Below are positions 8,591 to 17,797 of a stretch of DNA of 64,000 nucleotides, one piece after another. The notes below the pieces were generated by a model that had not been told where the DNA came from, ran no database searches, and worked only from the letters and a program-made list of their open reading frames with translations. Source of the DNA: Symbiodinium natans. Taxonomy: Eukaryota > Sar > Dinophyceae > Suessiales > Symbiodiniaceae. How positions within the stretch are numbered: position 1 is the stretch's first letter; the number at the start of each line of letters is the position of its first letter. A program made the position numbers and the translations under genes. The stretch lies in contig CAJNDS010002401.1 of NCBI GenBank assembly GCA_905221605.1, positions 796,542-860,541 of the forward strand, in the 5' to 3' direction.

Positions 8591-10968
8591 GCAGGTGCTG
8601 GAGCTAGTGCTGCATCTGCAAGGGGCTTCTGCTGCGGCGCTTTCGCCTGCTTGTCTCCATATGCTGCAAGCTGTGCAGCCCTCTGCACCTTGCTTCGCTG
8701 GTACAGCGCTGCACCACTGGCTCCATACATGTGCTCCACGTCGAAGCCTTCCTTCTTCAGCCAGTACCTGGTGGCCTTCCATTTGCTGCAGGAGAGGCAG
8801 CCATCTCCTGTCCTGCATCTTGAGCAGGTGCCTCCAGTGTACCCCTCCAGGATCTTCAGGACCTGGCACTGCCCGTCTGCAGTGAGGTTCTCGAAGCACG
8901 GCTTGCCTGCAGGGTCCTTCAGGAGGGATTCTGCAGCTTTCTCTGCAAGGTCCTTCATGTCGCCCTCCTTCTTCTTCTTTTTGGCTGCCGCCAGCTTTGC
9001 CTTCGCTTCAGCCAGAATCTGCTTCTCTTGGGCCTTCAGCTTGGCTTCGTCGATCTTGGCCTGCTCCTTCTGCAGAGCTTTGCAAAGCGACTGCAATCTC
9101 GCAGCCCAAGTCGCTGCAGTGGGCCAGACAAGGCTGCGACCGCCCAAGTGGCTCCTGCACCTCTGCTCCACCCAGTGCAGGCAGTACGAGCCGCACTGGC
9201 CCGTGCCTGCAGGTTGGCGAGCTGCATTGGCTCTTGCGGGCAGGGGCACTCCTGGCAGCAGGGTCTCCAGGAAGAAGTCTGCCACCTGCCTAGAGGCTGC
9301 CGACTCCACCTGCAGGCTGTCGTAGTACTTCACCTGCACAGAGCCAAGTCTGCTAATCTCCAGAAGAGTCCAGTGCTGGCCTGCATAAATCGGCACAAAC
9401 ACCAGGTCTTTCTGCAACTCTGCCTCCAAGAAAGCTCTCCTCCGCTCCTGCATTTCCCCGGCTGCCTTAAGCCACTCTGCATCTCCCAATCCCTCCAGAT
9501 TGGTTGTCGGATCTGCAAGTGCGACAAAGGCCTGCACCACATCTGGCCTCACAAAGCTCACCGAAGCAGCCTTCAAGCCCGGGAGACTCCATCGAAGGAA
9601 CAGCCAGGCTACAGTCATGTGCTGGTCCAGCAACCAGCTGCCATCTGCTCGTGGCACCTCCACATCGTCTCCAAGGTCGTCTCCAAGAGTCTTCAGGGCA
9701 GCTTCACGAAGCCAAACCTGCATGTCTGACCGCTTCACAGACTGCAAGGTCAGCATCTTCAGGTCTGGCAAGATGCTGGTCTGCTCCAGGAACTCCCTCC
9801 TGAAGGCCTGCAAGCCAGGCTGCAGGTCGACGTTGAGCAGCTCAGCACTGCCCTGCCAAGCCGACACTGCCACCACACCTGTTCTGCCGTAGTACTGCTT
9901 CCCTGCATGCTCCGAGCAAACCGTCACCTGCACTTTCTCCTCTGCTGGGTCTAAGGGCTCGGCTGCAGGCAGGGCCGGCAACTCTGACTCCAACTGCTTC
10001 ACAGCCTCTTTGCCGGCCTTCAGGACCGCCTTCTTCTTCTCGTCCTTCTTCAGAGACTTCTCCGAGGCCTGCCTCTGAAGCTTGCCTTTGCCTCCAGCGT
10101 ACTTCAACTGCTTCTTCAGCTCGGTCTTCTTCTGGTTCTTCTTGTCCTGCTTCTTCTGCTTCTTGCTCTTCTTCTGCAAGGCTTTCGCCTCATCCTTCAA
10201 GGCTTTCTGCTGCTCCTTGGTGGGTCTGCCGGGCTTCAAGAGACCCCCAAGCGACAGCTGCATTTTGGCTGCGAAGCTCCCCAGCCTGGTCTTTCCTGCA
10301 GTAGGCACCATGCTCTTCAGAAGCTCGCTTCTGTTGTGCGTCTTCCGCAACTCCTGCACTGCCTCTTTGGCTGCCTTCAGCTCCTTGCGCTTCCTCTTCT
10401 GCTTCAGCCTGTTCTTGGCCTGCTGCTTCTGGCCTAGCTGTCGCTCGTCTTCTCCAGGCTGCAAGGCTGCTTTCTTCAGCCTCCTCTGCACTTTGGGGTC
10501 GAGACTCTGGAAGTAAGGCAGGGCCTGCAGCAGAACTTCCTCTTCCAGTTCTTCAACTTCGACTTCAAGGTGCGTCTCCAGCAACTTCTCACCATTGAAC
10601 CTGGCTCTGCTGTAGCCTTCATGGTGACAGTAGGCGATCTCGGACTGGTCTGCACGAAGCTTCGCATCCTTCAGCTGCTTCATCGCTTCATCTCGCTTTT
10701 CCTTTTCAGCCATGAAAAGACCTCTCTGCTCCAGCCACGTGCTCTGCAACCGGTAGCTGCCTTGGGGCAGCTCGGCTGCCCACTCCTGCTCTGCTGCAAG
10801 TGGCCTCCAGTGCAGGTAGCCATTTCGTCGGAGGCAAGCCAAGCTCCACGGTCTCTGCTCCTCTCTCTCCATCTGCGAAGCCCAGGCTGCATCCAGCATG
10901 CGAGCAAGCGAAGCAACACTGCACTTGAAAGTGGGTCTGCAACCTGCGGCAGCAGCAGTCTGCTTCAT
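8554..10968 (-). CDS. Ulp1-like (C48) cysteine protease protein of the transposon
   Basis: 804 residues from the ATG at 10968. The start was chosen because this ATG overlaps the transposase stop (ATGA). The frame is open 75 codons further upstream, but that part lies over the transposase catalytic region. The N-terminal half is highly charged Lys/Glu coiled coil (about 90-330). The C48 domain spans about 440-615: WLLDQHMTVAWLF (about 445), His-532 in GQHWTLLEI, Asp-550 in YYDSL and Cys-592 in GTGQCGSYCLHW. This is the His-Asp-Cys order of SUMO/ubiquitin-like proteases. A Lys-rich coil follows, then a CxxC-x5-CxxC cluster at about 715-727 (GGTCSRCRTGDGCLSC). In other eukaryotic transposons Ulp1 domains are thought to act on SUMO-type modification. 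The role here is inferred. Confidence 0.85.
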   Translation of the reverse strand: MKQTAAAAGCRPTFKCSVASLARMLDAAWASQMEREEQRPWSLACLRRNGYLHWRPLAAEQEWAAELPQGSYRLQSTWLEQRGLFMAEKEKRDEAMKQLKDAKLRADQSEIAYCHHEGYSRARFNGEKLLETHLEVEVEELEEEVLLQALPYFQSLDPKVQRRLKKAALQPGEDERQLGQKQQAKNRLKQKRKRKELKAAKEAVQELRKTHNRSELLKSMVPTAGKTRLGSFAAKMQLSLGGLLKPGRPTKEQQKALKDEAKALQKKSKKQKKQDKKNQKKTELKKQLKYAGGKGKLQRQASEKSLKKDEKKKAVLKAGKEAVKQLESELPALPAAEPLDPAEEKVQVTVCSEHAGKQYYGRTGVVAVSAWQGSAELLNVDLQPGLQAFRREFLEQTSILPDLKMLTLQSVKRSDMQVWLREAALKTLGDDLGDDVEVPRADGSWLLDQHMTVAWLFLRWSLPGLKAASVSFVRPDVVQAFVALADPTTNLEGLGDAEWLKAAGEMQERRRAFLEAELQKDLVFVPIYAGQHWTLLEISRLGSVQVKYYDSLQVESAASRQVADFFLETLLPGVPLPARANAARQPAGTGQCGSYCLHWVEQRCRSHLGGRSLVWPTAATWAARLQSLCKALQKEQAKIDEAKLKAQEKQILAEAKAKLAAAKKKKKEGDMKDLAEKAAESLLKDPAGKPCFENLTADGQCQVLKILEGYTGGTCSRCRTGDGCLSCSKWKATRYWLKKEGFDVEHMYGASGAALYQRSKVQRAAQLAAYGDKQAKAPQQKPLADAALAPAPAETQADTHCCSP

Positions 10969-13244
10969 TCTCTTCTTTTTTCTGCTTGTGCTGCCTTCAA
11001 GCTCGCCTTCAGACTCATTGCGAAGTCTGTATCTGTAGGCTGCACCAGGTCGGTGATGCCTCCACGGATCTTCACACCGATCTGGTGGGCGAGCTTCATG
11101 GAGACCTGCACTTCTGGACTCCAGCTGGACCCCACGGAGTCTCGAACCCAGATGCTGCATGGGAACTGCTGGCCCTGCTCCTGCAACATCCACTGCTGGA
11201 TGACTCCATCCGTCACTGCAGCTGGCTGCCCGTATATCTCCCAGTTCTGCAGCAGGCCCTGCGATCGGATCTTCCTCCAGGGCTCCAGGATCCTGCCTGC
11301 ACTGCGACCTTTCTCCCTCACGAAGACTTTGCCTGCAGCCTCAAACTGCTCAGTCTCTTTCCACGTTCCATCTTCAGCAATGTTGCTCAGTCTGCAATGG
11401 CTTGCAGTCTTCACTATCAAAGCCGGTCGCCACTGCTCTGCTTCAGGGTCTGCACCTGGCTTCAAATAGTTCTTGAGGATCATGCGATGCTCCACGGTGC
11501 ACCTCCACTTCTCATCTTCGGAAGCACCTACACCTCGCCGCAAAGTGGTGTCTCCAGCATTTTGCTCGGCCTGCAAGACCTCGACCACAGCCTTGTTCAC
11601 TTCTGCCTCAGCAGTGTCTGCTTCAGTGTCTGGTGCTGCCTCAGCAGCGTCTGCTTCAGTGTCTGCTGCCCCCTGCTCATCCTCTATCTCCTTGGCGTGC
11701 TGCAGGAGGTCTGAAGCTTCTGCGACGGCTTTCTGCATCCTCTCCTCCTCCAGCTTCTTGAAGTCTGCTGTCTTCAGCCGAGAGCTTTTGGCCTTCTCGA
11801 ATTCTGCATATATCTGCGGGCCTCGACTCATCTTCAACCAGCAAGGTATCTGGTCGCTCCACCCGATCACCAGGTCCTGCCGTCGGGACACGAAGTCTGC
11901 AGGAGAGTCCACGAACTGCATCAGGTCTGCCTCGCTGCCGAAGGCTGCGAGGTTAACCGCAGCGTCGAACTCCATCCAGGTTTCCATGACGTTCTGCTCT
12001 TCTTCCTGCATCGTGAGCGTGGTGAGCCTGCCCGGTCGATGCATTCGCCCCTTCACACTCTTCAGCAGCCTGGCTCCAAAGCTCTTTCTATAGCCAAGGT
12101 TCTCGCTCAGTCTCGTGAGTCTGTCCCTGCATTCTGCAAGCCTCTGCTTCGCGACCACGTCCGGCAGGCCCTGCACATACTCTTCAAGACTCTGCACAAG
12201 CTCGAAACCGGGCAGGTTGCGTTCCGTCTGATAAAGCTCTGGCTTCTTCGCAGGGGCTGCATAGCCTTGCTCCTTCCTCTCCAGAAGGGTGATTTCGTCC
12301 TGCAGGTCGTCTAGAAAAGCCTCCAGCAGATCGGTACCGTCCACTGCATGCTGCATCATTCGCTCTCTCTCCAGCCAAGCCTTCACTCTCTGCTTGTTGG
12401 CCGCAAAGGCATCTTTCCGGCCTGCACCTCCCTTTCTGCACCCTCGGCCGAAAGTGTGCGATCGCTTCAGATGCTGGTTCGCTACTCCGCGTTTCTTCGT
12501 CTGCACGGAGGCTCCAAGCTGCAGCTGTTTGGCTCGCTCATGCCACACTTCACGATTCTCCAGGATTTTCTTCAGAGTCTTCCATGGCTTCTGGTAACTC
12601 GACACTGCAACACGCTTGAACTCGGCTGGGCTTGCTGCAGCCTCGCTCAACTTCAGGAGTTCCTCCGCCAGGACAGCCTTGGTTCCTGCAGTTTCTTCAA
12701 CTCTTCTCCTCTTGAAGGAGGCTCTGCCTTTCTTGGCCAGACCTGCAACCAAGTCCTGTGTCTGCACAGGTGGCAGCTTTGGTCTGCCAGGCGTGCCTCT
12801 CAGAGCTGCATGATCTCTGATCGTCTGCTGCAGCTCTTCAGTTGTCAAGACAACCAGCTGCTGTCCTGCCGCTCTCGCTTCCTGCAACTTCTTGCTTGCT
12901 TGCTTGTTCTCCAGCAGTCTCTGCAGCATTGTCGGTGGTGCTGCTGCCTTCACCTTGAAAAAGCTACCTAGAGTACTTTGCTTCTGCAGCTTCGCCTGCT
13001 TGTCTTCAGCTTCCTGCACCTCTTCAGGAGAAAAACAATTTAAAAAAAAAAAACTAAGTGCGACAGCAAGCAAACTTTCCATAAATGTGAACCATTTATA
13101 AAATGGCACCAGAATTATAGGAGGCCCCGGCCCGCGGGGAGCCCTGGTCTTGTTGTCTTTAAAGAAGCCTTGAAGCTTAAAAGGAAAAGCTTTAAGGAAG
13201 CCGGGGCTTCGGTTTTCTGGAAGCTGAGGGCCTTCAGAAACCAA
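10965..13244 (-). CDS. DDE (DD35D) transposase, pogo/Tc1-like
   Basis: The open frame has 759 codons. Candidate catalytic aspartates are Asp-464 in IGWSDQIPCWLK, Asp-702 in SIWVRDSVGSS and Asp-738 in GGITDLVQPTD. Exactly 35 residues separate the last two, and the LVQPTD motif matches the QPLD-type signature of DDE_1/pogo transposases. The N-terminal part has a GRPK AT-hook-like motif (about 153), a basic stretch KRRRVEE (about 178) and Lys/Arg-rich helices suited to DNA binding. An acidic Ala/Glu linker (about 520-550) separates the first two aspartates. The first ~70 codons are encoded by a 244-bp repeat and an oligo-A tract. They are probably not translated as such: a GC-AG intron (about 13820-13020) could join an upstream exon at 13821-13967. 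The stop overlaps the next gene's start. Confidence 0.8.
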   Translation of the reverse strand: MVSEGPQLPENRSPGFLKAFPFKLQGFFKDNKTRAPRGPGPPIILVPFYKWFTFMESLLAVALSFFFLNCFSPEEVQEAEDKQAKLQKQSTLGSFFKVKAAAPPTMLQRLLENKQASKKLQEARAAGQQLVVLTTEELQQTIRDHAALRGTPGRPKLPPVQTQDLVAGLAKKGRASFKRRRVEETAGTKAVLAEELLKLSEAAASPAEFKRVAVSSYQKPWKTLKKILENREVWHERAKQLQLGASVQTKKRGVANQHLKRSHTFGRGCRKGGAGRKDAFAANKQRVKAWLERERMMQHAVDGTDLLEAFLDDLQDEITLLERKEQGYAAPAKKPELYQTERNLPGFELVQSLEEYVQGLPDVVAKQRLAECRDRLTRLSENLGYRKSFGARLLKSVKGRMHRPGRLTTLTMQEEEQNVMETWMEFDAAVNLAAFGSEADLMQFVDSPADFVSRRQDLVIGWSDQIPCWLKMSRGPQIYAEFEKAKSSRLKTADFKKLEEERMQKAVAEASDLLQHAKEIEDEQGAADTEADAAEAAPDTEADTAEAEVNKAVVEVLQAEQNAGDTTLRRGVGASEDEKWRCTVEHRMILKNYLKPGADPEAEQWRPALIVKTASHCRLSNIAEDGTWKETEQFEAAGKVFVREKGRSAGRILEPWRKIRSQGLLQNWEIYGQPAAVTDGVIQQWMLQEQGQQFPCSIWVRDSVGSSWSPEVQVSMKLAHQIGVKIRGGITDLVQPTDTDFAMSLKASLKAAQAEKRRE

Positions 13245-13820
13245 GGATTTCTTATGTGATTGCTTACTGGAGGAGAGAAATTTTCATTCTTTCCTGAGCT
13301 ACCCCTTACGGGCTCTGGCCGGGAAAGGCAGAGTCACATTTATAAAATGGCACCAGAATTATGGGAGGCCCCGGCCCGCGGGGAGCCCTGGTCTTGTGGT
13401 CTTTAAAGAAGCCTTGAAGCTTAAAAGGAAAAGCTTTAAGGAAGCCGGGGCTTCGGTTTTCTGGAAGCTGAGGGCCTTCAGAAACCAAGGATTTCTTATG
13501 TGATTGCTTACTGGAGGAGAGAAATTTTCATTCTTTCCTGAGCTACCCCTTACGGGCTCTGGCCGGGAAAGGCGGAGTCACATTTATAAAATGGCACCAG
13601 AATTATGGGAAGCCCCGGGCCGCGGGGGGAGCCCTGGTCTCTTGTGGTCTTTAAAGAAGCCTTGAAGCTTAAATGGAAAAGCTTTCAGGAAGCCGGGGCT
13701 TCGGTTTTCTGGAAGATGAGGGCCTTCAGAAACCAAGGATTTCTTATGTTTAAGCTGAGACCCTTCAGAAAGCTATGGAAAGCATGCTTGCTGTCACAGC
13801 TCTATTTAAAAAAAACAGGC
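13020..13820 (-). other. Candidate repeat-filled intron or nested insertion in the transposase gene
   Basis: On the minus strand AAG|GCCTGT (13823-13815) could be a GC donor, and TCCTGAAGAG|GTGCAG (about 13020) a pyrimidine-rich acceptor, both in phase 0. Just inside lie inverted repeats GACAGCAAGCA-AACTTTCCATA (13062-13083) and its inverse (13774-13795), 20 of 22 matching. They flank three 244-bp tandem copies. A nested MITE-like insertion used as an intron (introner-like) would explain this. Splicing is not shown. Confidence 0.55.
13091..13750. repeat. 244-bp tandem repeat, 2.7 copies
   Basis: AAATGGCACCAGAATTAT recurs at 13101, 13345 and 13589, an exact 244-base period. The third copy diverges after about 13749. 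The copies are nearly identical, so the amplification is recent. Confidence 0.93.
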
Positions 13821-13967
13821 CTTGGCGGACAGAACAAGTCTGCTGTCTTCGGTCTGCTCCTCTTCACTTTCAGAAAGAACCACCTCTCCTGCCTGCTGCA
13901 AAGCAGGTGCTGCTCCAAGCACCTGCAACACATCGGTTGCTGGCAGCAATCTACTTTTCTCACCTAA
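13821..13967 (-). CDS. Candidate upstream exon of the transposase
   Basis: The minus strand stays open for 49 codons after a TAG. It reads LLPATDVLQVLGAAPALQQA then an acidic stretch SESEEEQTEDSRLVLSAK, ending at AAG before a possible GC donor in the phase of the transposase frame. No ATG is present, so an earlier exon would be needed. Composition and position support it. No motif is recognised. Confidence 0.4.
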
Positions 13968-14012
13968 CTACCACTGCAGAGCTGCTCAGAACAGAAGTTT
14001 CACTGCAGTTCT

Positions 14013-14540
14013 TTAACACAATCGCTTCACTGCCTGCAGCTTCAAGCTGCGAGTCTGCATCTCCACACACAAGCATGCTGCATGATCCCAGCACACTCTG
14101 CGAACATAAGAGAAACCATCACAAGACTGCACAGTGGCTTCAAGTTTGGCTGCCGCCTCCTCACTACACATCTGGCAGCAAGGACTCTGCAGATTCGCCT
14201 CCGTGCTGCAGGCAGGGGCAGCTGAGTCTGCACCCAAAACCATCACTGCATCTGCTCTTCGTGCCAGCCGCTCTGCTCCATCTTGCTGCAGCAACAAGTA
14301 ACTGGCAGCATGTCTGCAGCAGACCTTCAGCATCACCAGACCATCTGGCTCAGCAGGTCCTGGTATCTCCAGAAAGACCAACTGTGCAGCACCTTCACAG
14401 TACTCACAGTCTGCAGCATCTCCATGGTCTGCAGGGACTAGCAGGTCTCTATCATCATCTGCAGCTTCGACCATGACGAAGCCGTCGTCTGTCTCCATGG
14501 CTGCATCGTGGCCACTGCTCATCATTGCAGTCTTCTGCAC
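14013..14540 (-). CDS. Cys/His-rich protein with a duplicated zinc-binding motif
   Basis: 175 residues, not assigned to a named family. It has two similar modules. The first (about 46-80) is CEYC ... VCCRHA and the second (about 121-153) is CCQMC ... VCWDHA. Each is a CxxC and a CxxHA pair separated by about 25 residues, the spacing of a treble-clef or zinc-ribbon knuckle. The N-terminus is acidic (DDGFVMVEAADDDRD). It lies between the membrane protein and the transposase on the same strand, inside the 10.2-kb element, so it is probably element cargo. It could be a DNA-binding or protein-interaction partner of the transposase. That is inference. Its codons are rich in CTGCA words like its neighbours. 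Confidence 0.6.
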   Translation of the reverse strand: MQKTAMMSSGHDAAMETDDGFVMVEAADDDRDLLVPADHGDAADCEYCEGAAQLVFLEIPGPAEPDGLVMLKVCCRHAASYLLLQQDGAERLARRADAVMVLGADSAAPACSTEANLQSPCCQMCSEEAAAKLEATVQSCDGFSYVRRVCWDHAACLCVEMQTRSLKLQAVKRLC

Positions 14541-15183
14541 GAGTTATCTACTTCACTGCAGCAAACACAGCTGCTGCACTTCTTCATGTTTCTTGCGCTG
14601 CCTCTTGCTGCAGTCTCTGTCAACAAAACCCCAAAACCCTGCAAGCCTCTGCAGCACCTCGGGCTTCATCTTCACATCCAGCCTGCAGTGCGGTTTAGGG
14701 TTTAGGGTTTAGGGTTTGATTAGGGTTTAGGGTTTAGGGTTTAGGGTTTAGGGTTTAGGGTTTAGGGTTTAGGGTCTAGGGTCTAGGGTCTAGGGTCTAG
14801 GGTCTAGGGTCTAGGGTTTAGGGTTTAGGGTTTAGGGTCTAGGGTTTAGGGTTTAGGGCGGGTTGGCTTTAGGGTTTAGGGTTTACGGTTTTCGGGTTTA
14901 GGGTTTAGAGGGTTTCGGGCTTAATTAGGGTTTAGGGTTGACGAAACCCTAATTAAACCCCAAACCCTCAACCCTCGACCCTCAAACCTAAACCCATAAG
15001 CGCCTAAACCTTAAACCACTAACCCTAAACCCTCAACCCTAAACCCATAAGCCCCTAAACCCTGAACCACTAACCCTAAACCCTAATTAAACCCGAAACC
15101 CTCAACCCTCAAACCTCAACCCATAAGCCCCTAAACCCTAAACCACTATGCCCCAGACCCTAAACCCTCGACCCTACTAAGCT
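14541..15183. repeat. TTTAGGG, TCTAGGG and degenerate CCCTAAA/CCCTCAA arrays inside the transposon
   Basis: From 14693, TTTAGGG units pass into a block of TCTAGGG units and back. From 14940 the orientation flips to CCCTAAA with many CCCTCAA and TAAGCCCC variants up to 15180. The bases 14541-14692 are CTGCA-rich without a supported gene. Confidence 0.9.
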
Positions 15184-15408
15184 CTAAACCTTTAACCCTG
15201 CCGAAGCCTGCATCTCTGCAGAAGGCGAAGTAGTCTTCACAGGCGCCTCCAAGGAAGAGACATGAACTGCAGAGAGATGCTGCATGCTCTGAGTGTCTGC
15301 ATCACCTACAACAACGAGCTGCCTTTTTCTCATTTGCTGCATGCTCAAAAACTGCATGTTTATCTTTTGCTGCATGCTCAAAAACTGCATGCTCTTGCTC
15401 TTCAACAC
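15184..15408 (-). CDS. Small open frame with a repeated MQFLSMQQ motif
   Basis: 74 codons. A 28-base tandem duplication (GCTGCATGCTCAAAAACTGC) gives the twice-repeated MQFLSMQQ segment. It is not recognised. It lies 3' of the coiled-coil gene and could be an exon of it, a separate small gene or chance. Confidence 0.25.
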   Translation of the reverse strand: MLKSKSMQFLSMQQKINMQFLSMQQMRKRQLVVVGDADTQSMQHLSAVHVSSLEAPVKTTSPSAEMQASAGLKV

Positions 15409-15489
15409 TACTCTGCAGAGATGGCCTGCGCAGATGCCCTGCAGAGATAACCTGCACAGTGGCCTGCAGGTGGCCGATGCCCTGCAGGC

Positions 15490-16347
15490 CTACAGCACGG
15501 CATTCACCAACGTGCGAGCTGCAGTCTCTTCAGCATTGGCTGCTGGAGTCTGCAGCAGAGACTGCACTTCTGCGAACCGGTCAGTGATCTGCACCACAAT
15601 GGCCTGCATGCCATGAGCCTGCACGGCTGCAGTCTGCTGCATCTGCACGAACTCTGCATGAGTCGTGCTCCGCCAAAGCTGAGCTGCAATCTGCAGGGGC
15701 CCTCCAGGCGTCTGCAGCCCCCTGATGTTGGAGACTGCATTCAGCAATGCAGCCTCCTCTGGCTGCAACAGGAGGTCCCTGCACAGGACCAGTTTGACCT
15801 CCAGCAGCTGCAACCTCCAATACACTGCCCCATCTGCACGGAGCTGCACTGCTCCCCTGCAGGACGACTCCAAGCAAGCCTGCAATCGTCGCTGCAGCCA
15901 GATGGCTGCACTCACTGCTGCAGAGTACTGCTGCAGTGCCTGCCCTGCGTGGCGGCTGACAGCGGACTGCAATCCTGCAGCGCGGTCCTGCCTCATCTCA
16001 CCTGCAGAAGCTGCAGTGGCGACTGCTGCCATTGCATGCTCAATGCCCTGCAGGCTCTCTTCAATCTTCTCCTGGGCGTTCTGCATGCCCTTCAGGCTGT
16101 CTGCAATCGTCTTCTGCATGCTTTCTGCAGCTTTCTCCATGCTTTCTGCAGCTTTCTGCAAGGTCGCTTCAATTCTCTTCACGACATAGAACCCTGCACC
16201 GGCCAGGGCTGCAGCAATTGCTCCAAAGGTGTACAATGCCATCACTGCACTGCACGGGCTGGCTGCTACAAACTGCACTCTGCAATGGGCCTGCAGGCTC
16301 TCGGCACATGCAACTCTGCAGCTTGCTGCTGTCTGCACTTTAGGCAT
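15490..16347 (-). CDS. Membrane-anchored coiled-coil protein of the transposon
   Basis: 285 codons from the first ATG. An ATG at codon 36 (16242) would give a 250-residue protein beginning MALYTFGAIAAALAGAGFYV, a clean N-terminal membrane segment. A long amphipathic coiled coil follows (about 58-115, repeated KAAESMEKAAESMQKT), then a helical Ala/Gln/Leu-rich region to the end. No enzyme motif is seen and no family is recognised. It is on the same strand as, and upstream of, the Cys/His protein and transposase. On the minus strand a TTTTAG|GAAG acceptor-like site lies immediately before the first ATG, so the true 5' end may be spliced. Confidence 0.6.
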   Translation of the reverse strand: MPKVQTAASCRVACAESLQAHCRVQFVAASPCSAVMALYTFGAIAAALAGAGFYVVKRIEATLQKAAESMEKAAESMQKTIADSLKGMQNAQEKIEESLQGIEHAMAAVATAASAGEMRQDRAAGLQSAVSRHAGQALQQYSAAVSAAIWLQRRLQACLESSCRGAVQLRADGAVYWRLQLLEVKLVLCRDLLLQPEEAALLNAVSNIRGLQTPGGPLQIAAQLWRSTTHAEFVQMQQTAAVQAHGMQAIVVQITDRFAEVQSLLQTPAANAEETAARTLVNAVL

Positions 16348-16370
16348 CTTCCTAAAATTACCTGCGCACT

Positions 16371-17625
16371 AATTAGCACAACTCTGCAAACTGCACTCCT
16401 GGCTGCAAACTACACTCTCCCTCACCCTGCACCCTGGCACCTCTGCCGTGGCTTCTGCATCTTCAAGTGGGCTGTCTGCAGGAACTTCAACCTGCATCGC
16501 TTGCTGCTACTCAAAAACAACACTCAGCAACTGCTACCTCTGCTACCTCAGCAACTGCACACCTAATTAGCTGGCAACTTCCTACCTGCACACTCTCCAC
16601 CAGCACAACTCTGCAAACTGCACTCCTGGCTGCAAACTACACTCTCCCTCACCCTGCACCCTGGCACCTCTGCCGTGGCTTCTGCATCTTCAAGTGGGCT
16701 TTCTGCAGGAACTTCATCCTGCATTTAGGGTTCAGGGTTTAGGGTTTAATTAGGGTAGGGGGTTTAGGGGGCTTAGGGGGTTTAGGGGGTTTGAGGGGTT
16801 TACCTCTGCAACTACACCTAGCTGGCAACTTCCTACCTGCACAGTCTCCACTAGCACAACTCTGCAAACTGCACTCCGGGCTGCGAACTACACTCCCTCA
16901 CCCTGCACCCTGGCACCTCTGCTGCGGCTTCTGCATCTTCATGTGGGATTTCTGCACGAACTTCATCCTGCATTTTGGTTTTAATTAGGGTTTAGGGTTT
17001 AGGGGCTTAGGGGGCTTAGGGGGCTTAGGGGGTTTAGGGGGTTTAGGGGGTTTAGGGGGTTTAGGGGGTTCAAAGGGTTTAGGGGGTTTAGGGGGTTTAG
17101 GGGGTTTAGGGGGTTTAGGGGGTTTAGGGGGTTTAGGGGGTTTAAGGGGGTTTAGAGGGTTTAGGGGGTTTAGGGGGTTTACCTCTGCAACTACACCTAG
17201 CTGGCAACTTCCTACCTGCACAGTCTCCACTAACACGCCTCTGCAAACTGCACTCTGGCTGCGAACTACACTCTCACTGGCACCTCTGCTGCGGCTTCTG
17301 CATCTTCAAATGGGCTTTCTGCAGGAACTTCAACCTGCATTTAGGGTTTAGGGTTTAGGGTTTAGGGTTCAGGGTTGAATTAGGGTTTTGGTTTAGGGGG
17401 TTTAGGCTTTAGGGTTTGCTGCTACTCAGCGACTGCACTTGAACCACTGCTACCTCTGCAACTACACCTATCTGGCAACTTCCTACCTGCACAGTCTCCA
17501 CTATAGCACAACTCTGCAAACTGCACTCCGGGCTGCGAACTACACTCCCTCACCCTGCACCCTGGCACCTCTGCTGCGGCTTCTGCATCTTCAAGTGGGA
17601 TTTCTGCAGGAACTTCAACCTGCAT
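16371..17625. repeat. Five ~160-bp CTGCA-rich repeats alternating with telomere-like arrays
   Basis: Copies lie at about 16371-16497, 16565-16724, 16802-16973, 17181-17340 and 17451-17625. Each contains CTGGCAACTTCCTACCTGCA or its remnant, CTCTGCAAACTGCACTCC and CTTCTGCATCTTCAA, and ends near CCTGCAT. TTTAGGG-type arrays begin right after this end at 16725 and 17341 and nearby at 16983. The long one (16983-17180) uses a 9-base TTTAGGGGG-type unit. Unit and array seem to have been copied together. No coding role is established. Confidence 0.85.
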
Positions 17626-17797
17626 CGTTTGCTGCAACTCCGAGACTGCACTTCAACAACTGCTACCGACACTGCACCTCTGCAACTGCACTCCTAGCTG
17701 GCTGCAAACTACACCTCCCCAATTACACCCCTGCACCCCCTCCACCCCCTGCGTGCACCTCTGCAGAGCGAGTCTTCCTTCTCACTCTACGACTCAC

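Noticed and set aside
8141-9325. 394-codon + strand open frame with 35-residue repeats
   Set aside because: It lies opposite the Ulp1-like gene, whose His-Asp-Cys motif is convincing. The openness is explained by the 105-bp repeat and CTGCAG-rich palindromic composition.
10986-11714. Long + strand frames over the transposase gene (also 10570-11469 and 12348-12971)
   Set aside because: Antisense shadows of the transposase and protease genes. No motifs and no plausible start context.
16985-17236. KPPKPP-repeat frame
   Set aside because: It is the translation of a 9-base telomere-like repeat. The same applies to 20782-21051 and to the Gly/Leu or Pro/Gln frames at 39109-39432.
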